This document shows positions 34,107-42,803 of a DNA stretch of 64,000 bases, piece by piece (the first letter of the stretch is position 1; each line of letters begins with the position of its first letter). Source of the DNA: Bacteroidales bacterium (lineage in GTDB: Bacteria > Bacteroidota > Bacteroidia > Bacteroidales > P3); the NCBI GenBank assembly GCA_017550405.1, contig JAFZPH010000006.1, positions 62,001 to 126,000 on the forward strand. Reading direction: 5' to 3'. The position numbers and the translations under genes were made by a program. The notes beneath the pieces are model-generated. The model was not told where the DNA came from and did no database searches. It saw only the letters and a program-made list of their open reading frames with translations.

Positions 34107-35408
34107 ATGAACAAAACCATTTGTAAAGCATTCTGCACTGCGTTGTTGCTGGCAGCAATCCCTGTTGCCGGAGCTGCGCAGGACGACAGCACATCAAACG
34201 CTTCGCGGCTCACCATCGGTGGGTATGGCGAGGCTGTCTACAATTACAATTTCTATAGCGACAACGTTTTTCGCTACTCGCACAGCGACCGCTATACCCA
34301 AAGTAAGGGACACGGACGCGTGGACCTGCCCCACGCCGTCATCATGCTCGGCTACGACTTCGGCCACGGATGGAGTATCGGCACCGAGGTCGAGTTTGAA
34401 CACGGCGGCACCGAAGTCGCCGTGGAGAAGGAGACCGAGGAAACTGGCGAGTTCGAACAAGAGATAGAACGCGGCGGCGAGGTGGCATTGGAGCAGTTCT
34501 GGGTGCAGAAGCGCTTCTCGAATTTTCTGAACCTGCGCATGGGACACATCGTTGTGCCCGTAGGCATGACGAACAACAACCACACACCCGACCACTTTTT
34601 CACAGTCTACCGTCCCGAAGGCGAGAACACCATCATGCCCTGCACATGGCACGAAACAGGCATCAGCCTGTGGGGACGCTCGGGCAGCTGGCGTTATGAA
34701 GTGCAACTGCTGCCGGGGTTGAACAGCAACCTGTTCGACGAGTCTGGCTGGATACACAATGGCTCGGCATCGCCCTACGAGTTCCGGCCGGCCAATAGCG
34801 TGGCAGGTGCCGCACGTGTGGACTTCACCGGGGTGGAAAACCTGCGGCTGAGCCTCAGCGGCTATGTGGGCAACAGCTTTAACAACGACATCACCCGTGC
34901 CGTCTACAGCGAAGACTCGCGCTACTACGGGGCTACAGGCACGGTGGCAATCGGGGCTTTCGACTTTGCCTACCGCGACCGCTTTGTAATCGTAAGGGGG
35001 AATGCGGACTACGGCTACCTGAGTGACGCAGGACTGATTTCGACACGCAACAAGAACCAGACTACCATGACGGGCAACCCTTATCCCCACACGGCTGTGG
35101 GACGGAACGCCTGGGACGCATCGGTGGAAGCAGGTGTGAACCTTCTGGCCTGGAGCAAGTCCCGCAAAGGAGACCCAAGACTCTACCTGTTTGGACGCTA
35201 TGACCGCTACGACAGCTTTGTACCGGCAGCAGGCTTCAGCGACACCCCGTGGGCAGAGCGGCAGGTGGTGACCGCAGGCGTGAACTACTATCCCCTGCAA
35301 CAGATTGCTCTGAAAGCCGAAGCCGGAATGAGAATACTGAAAGCGCAATACAACAAGGAGCCTTACGTGGCCGTGGGCATCACCTGGTGCGGCTTTTTCA
35401 AAAGATAA
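34107..35408 (+). CDS. Outer membrane porin-like protein of the imelysin operon
   Basis: A protein of about 433 residues. The start MNKTICKAFCTALLLAAIPVAGAAQ gives a signal peptide and lies just after the promoter. The mature protein shows alternating strands of a beta-barrel (LTIGGYGEAVYNYNFY, HAVIMLGYDFGHGWSIGTEVEFEHGG, FLNLRMGHIVVPVGMTNNNH) and ends in a terminal aromatic strand (YVAVGITWCGFF). It resembles carbohydrate- or phosphate-selective porins. A loop of Glu-rich sequence (VEKETEETGEFEQEIERGGE, about residues 110-130) could bind cations. It is the first gene of an operon with imelysin, di-haem oxidoreductase and CcsBA genes, so a role in iron or haem supply is likely. Confidence 0.82.
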   Translation: MNKTICKAFCTALLLAAIPVAGAAQDDSTSNASRLTIGGYGEAVYNYNFYSDNVFRYSHSDRYTQSKGHGRVDLPHAVIMLGYDFGHGWSIGTEVEFEHGGTEVAVEKETEETGEFEQEIERGGEVALEQFWVQKRFSNFLNLRMGHIVVPVGMTNNNHTPDHFFTVYRPEGENTIMPCTWHETGISLWGRSGSWRYEVQLLPGLNSNLFDESGWIHNGSASPYEFRPANSVAGAARVDFTGVENLRLSLSGYVGNSFNNDITRAVYSEDSRYYGATGTVAIGAFDFAYRDRFVIVRGNADYGYLSDAGLISTRNKNQTTMTGNPYPHTAVGRNAWDASVEAGVNLLAWSKSRKGDPRLYLFGRYDRYDSFVPAAGFSDTPWAERQVVTAGVNYYPLQQIALKAEAGMRILKAQYNKEPYVAVGITWCGFFKR

Positions 35409-35457
35409 GGCACCGATACACCTATAAGGACAACAATAACTAAAAAACTAACATACA

Positions 35458-36618
35458 ATGAAAAGAACAACCATCAAGATGAGCATCACAGCTCTGCTGG
35501 CCGTAGCCACCATCGGATTTACTGCCTGCAAAAAAGAAACTAACATTGCCGTCGAGGACACCGCAGCCCAGGCTGTAAACGAACAATTTGTGAACCACAC
35601 CGTCGTGCCTACCTACACCCTGCTGGCCACCAAGGCCGAACAGTTGGCCAACCAACTGGCCGCCCTGAAACAGTCACCCTCCGACGAAGGTGTCCGTCAG
35701 GCCTGCGCCACCTTCCTCGAAGCCCGCGAACAGTGGGAGATGAGCGAAGCCTTCCTTTTTGGTGCCGCAGGCGACTTCGGTATTGACCCGCACATTGATA
35801 GCTGGCCCCTGGACGAGAACGCCTTCAACACACTGATGAACAGCCCCGCCATGATTGAATCACTTGACAGCGAGGATGGCGATGTGATTGCCGGCGAACG
35901 TCTGGGCAACGCCTTGTTGGGATTCCACGCCATAGAATATATCCTTTTTGCCAACGGACAACCCAAAACAGCCTCCGCCATCAGTGCCAACGAATGGATT
36001 TACGCCGCCAGCGTTGCAGGCGACCTGCGCAACCGCTGCTACCAGCTGGAAGTGGGCTGGATGGGAGAAAAGGCTCCCAAAAGCCACATCGAAAAACTGG
36101 ACAACCTTGAACTTGCATACACCGTTGCCGGTAGCGGCCAGAGCTATGGCGACAACATGAAGAACGCCGGCAAGGCTGGCAGCACTTACTCCAGCCCGCT
36201 AGCCGCACTGATGGCCATCGTGCAAGGCTGCATCGACATAGCCGACGAGGTGGGTTCCTCCAAAATCGCCTCTGCATTCAGCCAGTCCGACATCACCTAC
36301 ATCGAATCGCCCTACAGCCACATGTCCATCACCGACTTCCACAACAACGTCATCAGCATCCGCAACGTCTACATGGGCGGTGTCGAAGGCCAACGCAACG
36401 AGAGCAACTCCCTGCACACCTTTGTCAAGGAACGCAATGCCGCACTGGATGCCGAAGTGCTCGACGCTATACAGAACGCGCTGAATAAGATAGATGCCAT
36501 GCCTGCACCGTTTGTGCTGCACTACAGCGAGCCTGCCAACGGGGTTGCCGCCGAAGCCTGCTCAGAACTTAGTGGAAAGCTGGACAAGGTGACCGACTTG
36601 ATTAAGAGATATGAATAA
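35458..36618 (+). CDS. Imelysin-family lipoprotein
   Basis: A 386-residue protein starting MKRTTIKMSITALLAVATIGFTAC, a lipoprotein signal with Cys as residue 24. The body is helical and contains the family motif GFHAIEYILFA (GxHxxE, about 157-167), typical of imelysins (former peptidase M75, IrpA/Algp7/EfeO-like), which bind metal or iron complexes and are usually iron-regulated. It follows the porin by about 50 bases and precedes the di-haem protein by 24 bases. Imelysin followed by a di-haem oxidoreductase is a recurrent pair in Bacteroidota. Confidence 0.9.
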   Translation: MKRTTIKMSITALLAVATIGFTACKKETNIAVEDTAAQAVNEQFVNHTVVPTYTLLATKAEQLANQLAALKQSPSDEGVRQACATFLEAREQWEMSEAFLFGAAGDFGIDPHIDSWPLDENAFNTLMNSPAMIESLDSEDGDVIAGERLGNALLGFHAIEYILFANGQPKTASAISANEWIYAASVAGDLRNRCYQLEVGWMGEKAPKSHIEKLDNLELAYTVAGSGQSYGDNMKNAGKAGSTYSSPLAALMAIVQGCIDIADEVGSSKIASAFSQSDITYIESPYSHMSITDFHNNVISIRNVYMGGVEGQRNESNSLHTFVKERNAALDAEVLDAIQNALNKIDAMPAPFVLHYSEPANGVAAEACSELSGKLDKVTDLIKRYE

Positions 36619-36642
36619 TAACTAACAAAACAATCACATACT

Positions 36643-38211
36643 ATGACAAAGAAACAGATTATCCCCTGTCTTTTGGCTGCTGCAATGCTGAGCTTTGCAA
36701 GTTGTCAAAGCGACCCCGAAACTCCACCAACGCCCGAAGGCGTTGACGAGGAGACGTATGCCGGTGGACAGCTGGGCACCACGTTCAACCAGTCCGCCTC
36801 GGCATTCGAAGACCCCACCCCCGCTGTAGAGTATGCCGGCATGACCAACGCCTTCAAATACGGCGAGTTCTTCTTCGAGCACACCATCACGCAGAACAAC
36901 CCACCCTTCAACGGTCTGGGACCACTCTACGTCCGCTCTTCGTGCGAAGCATGCCATCCCGGCTACGGCCACGGCCGTCGCATGGAACGCTACCGTGCCG
37001 ACGACTGGGCCAACGGCTACCTGCTGGTAGTGTACAACAAGACTACCGACGCCTACGAGCCCTCTGTGGCCGGCATGCCGCAGACCAAGGCAGTGCCCCC
37101 CTTCAAGCCCTCCATCGACGAGGAGAAAATCGACATCGCATGGCTCAGCTACACCGACGAATGGGGCAACCGTTTCCCCGACGGCGAGACCTACAGCCTC
37201 ATCTATCCCGAGGTGACCATCCCCGAGGATGCCTTCTATGCCCCCCTTTCGGCACCCTACAGCCAGATGGCTTTCCGACTGGAAAGCACCATCGGCATTT
37301 ACGGTACCGGACTGCTCGACGCCATCCCCGACGACTCGCTGAAAGCCCAGTACCAGAAAGAATTTGATGCCGGTGCAGAGCTCAATCCCGCCATCTGGGA
37401 TGGACATGACTGGGCCTCTCTATACGGAAAGACCAACCACCCTAAGCGCTTCACCTACGCCCTGAGCCGCGGTCCCCTGCAGGATGCCGCCGGAGCCAAT
37501 GCCATCTGGAACATCCCCAATGTCACCCGAAGCGACCGACGCAGCCACTACCTCAGCCTGAACAAGAGCATCTACGCCAACACTGCTGCCGACGACCCAG
37601 AGGTGCAGGCGCAGTTCTATCACTACTTCCCAGAATGGAATAAAACCGGCGACCCCCGCACCGATATCTACAACTACCTTATGTGCGACACCCTGCCCAT
37701 CGAGATGACCGACAAGGACTACATCAACTTCATGGTATGGCACCGCGGACTGGCTGTCCCCGCAGCACGCAATCTGAAAGATTCCACTATCCAGCGCGGC
37801 CGCAAGTTGTTCCGCGACATGGGTTGCGCTACCTGCCACCGCCCCAGCTGGACTACCGGACCTGACGACTTCACCGACCCCAACAGATTCTTCACCGATG
37901 CCGACAATCGTCTGCCGCGCTACCCCTTCCAAAAGATTTGGCCTTATACCGACATGGTTCAACACCGTCTGCACATGGTTAACGACATCCGCACAGGTTG
38001 GTGCCGTACCACTCCGTTGTGGGGTCGTGGTCTGTCACCCATCTGCAGTGGCCACAGTGACCGTCTGCACGACTGCCGGGCACGTAACGTTGTTGAGGCC
38101 ATCATGTGGCATGGCAGCAAAAACAGCGATGCCCGTTGGACAGTGGAGAACTTCCGCAAACTCTCCAAGAGCGACCGCGACGCTGTGGTGAAATTCATCA
38201 ATGCCATCTGA
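36643..38211 (+). CDS. Di-haem oxidoreductase-family lipoprotein (DUF1111)
   Basis: A 522-residue protein starting MTKKQIIPCLLAAAMLSFASC with a lipobox Cys. Two haem c sites are visible: CEACH (about residue 104) and CATCH (about 398). LGTTFNQSASAFEDP, FFEHTITQNNPPFNGLGPLYVRSSCEACH, and GLSPICSGHSDRLHDCRARNVVEAIMWHG match the thiol oxidoreductase-like di-haem family (DUF1111/DHOR). It would be a periplasmic c-type cytochrome. The cytochrome c synthase gene right after it could provide its haem attachment. Confidence 0.92.
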   Translation: MTKKQIIPCLLAAAMLSFASCQSDPETPPTPEGVDEETYAGGQLGTTFNQSASAFEDPTPAVEYAGMTNAFKYGEFFFEHTITQNNPPFNGLGPLYVRSSCEACHPGYGHGRRMERYRADDWANGYLLVVYNKTTDAYEPSVAGMPQTKAVPPFKPSIDEEKIDIAWLSYTDEWGNRFPDGETYSLIYPEVTIPEDAFYAPLSAPYSQMAFRLESTIGIYGTGLLDAIPDDSLKAQYQKEFDAGAELNPAIWDGHDWASLYGKTNHPKRFTYALSRGPLQDAAGANAIWNIPNVTRSDRRSHYLSLNKSIYANTAADDPEVQAQFYHYFPEWNKTGDPRTDIYNYLMCDTLPIEMTDKDYINFMVWHRGLAVPAARNLKDSTIQRGRKLFRDMGCATCHRPSWTTGPDDFTDPNRFFTDADNRLPRYPFQKIWPYTDMVQHRLHMVNDIRTGWCRTTPLWGRGLSPICSGHSDRLHDCRARNVVEAIMWHGSKNSDARWTVENFRKLSKSDRDAVVKFINAI

Positions 38212-38243
38212 TTCGATCATACACCCTTTATTACATCTCTTTT

Positions 38244-40370
38244 ATGAAAAATACATCTGTCATTCTCATGGTGCCGGTAGTGATTATCCTCGCTGCCGGC
38301 ACCATAATTGAAAAATACCACGGCAACGCTTTTGCCGTGGACCACGTCTACAATTCCTGGTGGTTTATCCTACTGCTTGCCGCCGTCGGCCTGGCTTGTA
38401 TCGTTACTATTGTGCGGAACAAACTATGGCACATCCCCCACCAACTGCTGCTCTTCAGTTCGGTGGTAGTCATTCTTCTAGGAGGAGGTCTCACCACTTG
38501 GACAGGTCAGCACGGCAATCTGGTACTGGCCGAGGCGACTCCCAACCACCTCTGTACCACAGACGACGGTGGCTCTTTCAACCTCCCCTTCGACGTGACA
38601 CTCCAACGCTTCGAACTGATGACCTACCCCGGTTCCAAAGCCCCGATGGACTTCATCAGTCACGTGACGGTGGAGGGAGACGACGCCGTCATCTCCATGA
38701 ACAACATCTACCGCCACAAAGGCTACCGCTTCTACCAGGCCGACTACGACATGCAGGGTGGCTCTACCCTGAGCGTGGCACACGACCCCATAGGCATTCC
38801 CGTAACCTATCTGGGTTATATACTCGCCATTGCAGGAATGGTGTGGATGTTTTTCACCCCCAAGTCGCATTTCCGTCGATTGCTACGTGCCCTGCCGCTT
38901 GTGCTACTGATGATGGCTAACACTGCCCAGGCCACCCCTACCACCCTGCCTCGCCAAAGTGCGGACAAGATGGGACAGATGTATGTACTCTACAAAGGAC
39001 GTATTTGCCCCTTGCAAACCCTTGCCAAAGATTTTACCACCAAACTCTGTGGCAATGCCACATACCAAGGACTCACGTCCGAACAGGTGCTCAGTGGATG
39101 GCTCTTCTCCTCGACCGAATGGTTTGATGAGCCCATGATTAAGATCAAGGGCAGCGAACTGCGTCACCAGCTGGGCATGGAGGGTCGCTACACCTCTTTC
39201 GCCAACCTCCTTGCGCATCAGGACCTCTTCGGTGAGCACATGCTTTCCAAAGACCTGCGCGCCGCCGATGAGAAATACAACCTCATCAAGATGGTGACAG
39301 GCAGCGAACTGCTGAAACTCTACCCCCTCACCGACTCAACGGGCAAACTCAGTTGGTACTCCCAAAACGACCCACTGCCCCTCGACGTAAACGACGACGA
39401 ATACATCTTCATCCGCAAACAACTCGGCTACTGCCAGGAACTGGTTGTGACGGGTGACTTTACCACACTTGACCAAGTATTTGAAAAGACAGCGGAATAT
39501 CAACGGAAACAGGCTGCCGCAGTGTTGCCTTCGCCTACACGCATCCGTGCCGAGCGCATCTACAATGCACTCACCACTGGGCGCTGGCTTGCCCTGCTCA
39601 GTATCACGCTGGGACTTCTTAGCTTTGCAGTTGTCCTATATGCTTCTCCCCGAAAAGGCACGGCTGGCACCTCTCAACTGTCTGTCGTGAGTGGCAAGGT
39701 GTCAACCTTCATTGTGGCTCTACTCACTTCCTTCCTGTTTGTGATTATTCTGTTGCGATGGATTGCCGGAGGCCATGCCCCCATGGCTGGGGGATTCGAC
39801 AGCATGCACCTCATGGCCATTGCTATTGGCGTCGTGGCTCTCTGCACCGCCCGACGCTATCATATAGCACCTTCCATTGCCCTTATGGCTATGGGATTCT
39901 GCCTGATGGTTGCCATGATGAGTGGCTCGAATCCACCCATCACCCACCTTATGCCCGTCCTCAGCTCGCCGCTGCTGACCCTCCACGTCATGGTCATCAT
40001 GATTGCCTACGCCCTGTTCATCTTTGCCATGCTGGGCAGTGTGGCGGCGTTGCTACGCCCTTCTTTGCGTCCCTCTATGGAACGCACCAATCTCCTCCTG
40101 CTCTATCCCGCAGTGGCGTTGCTGACTGTGGGCATCATCATCGGAGCCGTCTGGGCCAACATCTCTTGGGGCAACTATTGGTCGTGGGACCCGAAGGAGG
40201 TATGGGCGCTCATCACCCTGCTCGTCTATCTCTATCCGCTCCACATTTCCCAGCGCGAGGGGCACTCCATGGTGCATTTCCACCTGTGGTGTGTGTTTGC
40301 TTTCCTCAGCGTTGTCATCACCTATTTTGGTGTCAACTTGCTGCTGGGTGGTATGCACGCGTACAATTAA
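38244..40370 (+). CDS. CcsBA-type cytochrome c synthase (fused ResB-like and CcsA-like halves)
   Basis: A protein of about 708 residues. I start at MKNTSVILMVPVVIILAAGT, because the upstream open frame runs inside the di-haem gene. The N-terminal half has four helices and a periplasmic ResB-like domain (NIYRHKGYRFYQADYDMQGGSTLSVAHDPIG, about 150-180). The C-terminal half is CcsA-like, with the haem-handling WWD-type motif SWGNYWSWDPKEVWALI at about residue 640. Such fusions form the System II haem-to-apocytochrome ligase in the inner membrane. It is the last gene of the porin-imelysin-di-haem operon and probably matures the di-haem protein. Confidence 0.9.
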   Translation: MKNTSVILMVPVVIILAAGTIIEKYHGNAFAVDHVYNSWWFILLLAAVGLACIVTIVRNKLWHIPHQLLLFSSVVVILLGGGLTTWTGQHGNLVLAEATPNHLCTTDDGGSFNLPFDVTLQRFELMTYPGSKAPMDFISHVTVEGDDAVISMNNIYRHKGYRFYQADYDMQGGSTLSVAHDPIGIPVTYLGYILAIAGMVWMFFTPKSHFRRLLRALPLVLLMMANTAQATPTTLPRQSADKMGQMYVLYKGRICPLQTLAKDFTTKLCGNATYQGLTSEQVLSGWLFSSTEWFDEPMIKIKGSELRHQLGMEGRYTSFANLLAHQDLFGEHMLSKDLRAADEKYNLIKMVTGSELLKLYPLTDSTGKLSWYSQNDPLPLDVNDDEYIFIRKQLGYCQELVVTGDFTTLDQVFEKTAEYQRKQAAAVLPSPTRIRAERIYNALTTGRWLALLSITLGLLSFAVVLYASPRKGTAGTSQLSVVSGKVSTFIVALLTSFLFVIILLRWIAGGHAPMAGGFDSMHLMAIAIGVVALCTARRYHIAPSIALMAMGFCLMVAMMSGSNPPITHLMPVLSSPLLTLHVMVIMIAYALFIFAMLGSVAALLRPSLRPSMERTNLLLLYPAVALLTVGIIIGAVWANISWGNYWSWDPKEVWALITLLVYLYPLHISQREGHSMVHFHLWCVFAFLSVVITYFGVNLLLGGMHAYN

Positions 40371-40646
40371 CGCGCTGTGGCCATCACGATAGTGTTGATG
40401 TACCAGCCGGACTAACGAATTAATGGTGCTGTGAATCAGCTCACCGCCCAGCCTCACTGTCAGTAGGGTGTGGGTGGCGAAGTAGCGCTGCCACCAGAAG
40501 AACTGCCTCAGCTTGCGAGCAATGATGAACCGTAAACACCCGTCTATGCAGGGGTAGAACACAAAGATATCAATTGGGCTGACAGCGGTGCCGCCAGTCC
40601 TTTATCGCCCCTGCCTTCGGCCGCTTTGCCACGGCGGGGGTGGGGG

Positions 40647-40874
40647 CTAGTCTTCCTCGACGCAGTTCTTGGAGAGGATGTCGCCAGTGCTGTCGGAGGC
40701 CATCCACTCTTTGTCCAGTTCGGAGCAGTTCTTGTGGCTGCCCAGGGCTTCGAGGCTGACGGCGGGGAGTTGCCCAGCCCGACGAGTGGTGCATCTGCAG
40801 CGTTTCTCTTTGCAACCGGCGAGCATACACAGTGCCATTGCCGCCAAACAAACAAAAACAAATTTCTTCTTCAT
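40647..40874 (-). CDS. Small Cys-rich lipoprotein, hypothetical
   Basis: A 75-residue protein starting MKKKFVFVCLAAMALCMLAGC, a good lipoprotein signal. The mature part is short (about 55 residues) with CRC near its start and two more Cys (HKNCSELD, SKNCVEED). No known domain. The lipobox and the lack of any other plausible gene here support it as real. It stands alone between the CcsBA gene and a repeat block. Confidence 0.65.
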   Translation of the reverse strand: MKKKFVFVCLAAMALCMLAGCKEKRCRCTTRRAGQLPAVSLEALGSHKNCSELDKEWMASDSTGDILSKNCVEED

Positions 40875-40925
40875 TATCTTCAGTTTTGCCCGTTGTCCGG
40901 GCTGTCATTTAGGTGGGTTAATATT

Positions 40926-41036
40926 ATCGTGTGAATGTGTTAATGTGTAAATCGATTTTGAATGTGTTAACGTGTTAATGTGTTATTGTGTTAGTCGATT
41001 TACGAAATAACGAATTAACGAATTAACGAATTCAAT
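40926..41036. repeat. Dispersed AT-rich tandem repeat block
   Basis: Many overlapping TGTTAATGTGTTA and AACGAATTAACG units, with TCGATTT boxes, fill the gap between the small lipoprotein gene and lpxA. It has the same family features as 33925-33985 and the queG insertion, and is the longest copy in the window. Confidence 0.85.
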
Positions 41037-41050
41037 TTTCAACATCTTGC

Positions 41051-41833
41051 TTATCGCTTCATGAAGGTGTAACCTTTCATCAATCCGGTGTTGGCGCTGC
41101 CGATGAAGCTGAGCACTTGCTTGCCTTCGTCGGTCTGGCCGTAGTGTTCTTTTATCAGCTCGACGGCATGGCTGATGGCGTAGCCTTTGAGGAAGATGTA
41201 GCGGTAGATATCAGTGATGTTGTTGATGGCCTCGCGGCTGAAGCCTCGGCGCTGGAGTCCCAGCGAGTTGACTCCGGCGTAGGAGATGGGATAGCGTGCG
41301 GCCTTGACGAAGGGGGGGATGTCCTTGTCCACCAGCGACCCGCCCGATGTGATGGCGTGCGACCCGATGTGGATGAACTGCAGGCAGGCGGTCTTGCCGC
41401 CCAGTATCACATAGTCGCCGACAACGATATGTCCGGCGAGGGTGGCGTTGTTGGCAAAGACGCAGTTGTTGCCGACCACGCAGTCGTGGGCCACGTGCAC
41501 GTAGGCCATGAGCAGGTTGCCGTTGCCCACGACGGTACGTCCCGAGGCCGATGTGCCGCGGTTGATGGTGCAGCATTCGCGTATCACGTTTTTGTCGCCT
41601 ATCTCGCAGGTGGTATACTCGCCGGTGAACTTCAAGTCCTGCGGCACGGCCGAGATGACCGCGCCGGGGAAGATTTTGCATTCCCGCCCGATGCGGGCTC
41701 CGGGGTATATGGTCACATTGGGGCCGATGATACAGTTGTCCCCAATCTCCACATCGTCGCTTATGGTGGTGAAGTTTCCTATCTGCACATTGCTCCCAAT
41801 CTTGGCATTGGGATGGATGTCATTCATTTGCAT
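41051..41833 (-). CDS. lpxA: Acyl-ACP:UDP-N-acetylglucosamine O-acyltransferase
   Basis: A 260-residue protein, the normal length. It performs the first step of lipid A synthesis in the cytoplasm. Left-handed beta-helix hexapeptides run from the start (IHPNAKIGSNVQIGNFTTI) through VHVAHDCVVGNNCVFANNATLAGH, which contains the catalytic His. GVNSLGLQRRGFSREAI and the helical C-terminus are also typical of LpxA. It follows lpxC by 55 bases on the same strand. Confidence 0.96.
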   Translation of the reverse strand: MQMNDIHPNAKIGSNVQIGNFTTISDDVEIGDNCIIGPNVTIYPGARIGRECKIFPGAVISAVPQDLKFTGEYTTCEIGDKNVIRECCTINRGTSASGRTVVGNGNLLMAYVHVAHDCVVGNNCVFANNATLAGHIVVGDYVILGGKTACLQFIHIGSHAITSGGSLVDKDIPPFVKAARYPISYAGVNSLGLQRRGFSREAINNITDIYRYIFLKGYAISHAVELIKEHYGQTDEGKQVLSFIGSANTGLMKGYTFMKR

Positions 41834-41888
41834 ATCTCTCTTATATTCGTTTTCGTATAATTGTCAATCATTCAATGCCGCATCTGTG

Positions 41889-42803
41889 TCACTCCACTGT
41901 CAGGTGTTGCGACAGGAAGGCGGCAAAGGCCACATTGGCCTTGTGTCCGGGTTTATAGATGGCAAAATGGCCTTGGAGCGCGCACCCCGCCAGCCGCACA
42001 TCGCCAATGAAGTCGAGCAGTTTGTGCCTTGCTGGCTCGTTGGGGTAGTAGGGGTCGGTTGTATTCAGCACGCCGTCGTGCACCCTGAACTGCGAAGCAT
42101 CTTTGTGGAATGTCCGTTCCAGCCTTCTCAGTTGCCTGGGACCCAGTTCTTTGTTGACGTACACCAGCGCATTGTCGAGACTGCCGCCCTTGATTAGATT
42201 GAGGTGCAGGAGCGGTTCAATCTCGTGCAGGAAGACAAACGTGCGGCAAGGGGCAATCCCCGCGGCATACTCGCTCAGGTTCTCGATCCTGGCGCTTTGC
42301 CGTCCGATTACGCTTCCGGGGAAGTCAATCACACAGTCCACCGAGAAGGTGTCGGCGGGTTCCACTTCGTAGACACTCCCTGTGGAGGGGTGTTCGAAGC
42401 GCAACTTCTCAGTCACCCTGCCCACGCGGCGTTCCACGGGCTGTTCGACGGTGCCCACACGCGTCAGCTGCATCATCCACGGGCGTGCCGAGCCGTCGAG
42501 GATGGGCACCTCGCCCCCGTCCAGTTCCACCAGCACGTTGTCCACCTCGCTGCCATGCAGGGCGGACATCAGGTGTTCGATGGTGGCCACGCTGTGCCTC
42601 CCCGACCCGAGGGTGGTGCCGCGCTTTGTTTCGCTCACATTTTCGGCCAAGGCCTTTTGGGTCACTATATTGAAACGGTCCGTCCTGCGGAAGGCGATAC
42701 CCGAATCGGGCGGTGCGGGACGCACTGTCACCGTCACCGTGCGGCCTGTGTGGAGGCCCATGCCCGTCACGCGGAATTCCTTGCCTATCGTTCTCTGCTT
42801 CAT
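41889..42803 (-). CDS. lpxC: UDP-3-O-acyl-N-acetylglucosamine deacetylase, without FabZ domain
   Basis: A 304-residue protein that removes the acetyl group in the committed step of lipid A synthesis. It starts MKQRTIGKEFRVTGMGLHTGR. The zinc ligands appear in ATIEHLMSALHG, and the later ARHKLLDFIGDVRL holds further ligand and catalytic residues. It ends shortly after GHFAIYKPGHKAN. In most Bacteroidota LpxC is fused to a FabZ dehydratase domain (total about 460 residues); here the fusion is absent and lpxA follows directly. The start overlaps the end of the LysM gene by 4 bases. Confidence 0.94.
   Translation of the reverse strand: MKQRTIGKEFRVTGMGLHTGRTVTVTVRPAPPDSGIAFRRTDRFNIVTQKALAENVSETKRGTTLGSGRHSVATIEHLMSALHGSEVDNVLVELDGGEVPILDGSARPWMMQLTRVGTVEQPVERRVGRVTEKLRFEHPSTGSVYEVEPADTFSVDCVIDFPGSVIGRQSARIENLSEYAAGIAPCRTFVFLHEIEPLLHLNLIKGGSLDNALVYVNKELGPRQLRRLERTFHKDASQFRVHDGVLNTTDPYYPNEPARHKLLDFIGDVRLAGCALQGHFAIYKPGHKANVAFAAFLSQHLTVE

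Noticed and set aside
34194..35348. 384-codon frame opposite the porin of the imelysin operon
   Set aside because: Antisense shadow; the porin has a signal peptide, promoter and beta-barrel pattern.
40371..40646. Possible gene or gene remnant on the minus strand after CcsBA
   Set aside because: The frame starting at 40562 runs into the CcsBA gene on the other strand and contains part of the AACGAATTAA repeat. No family resemblance or signal supports it.
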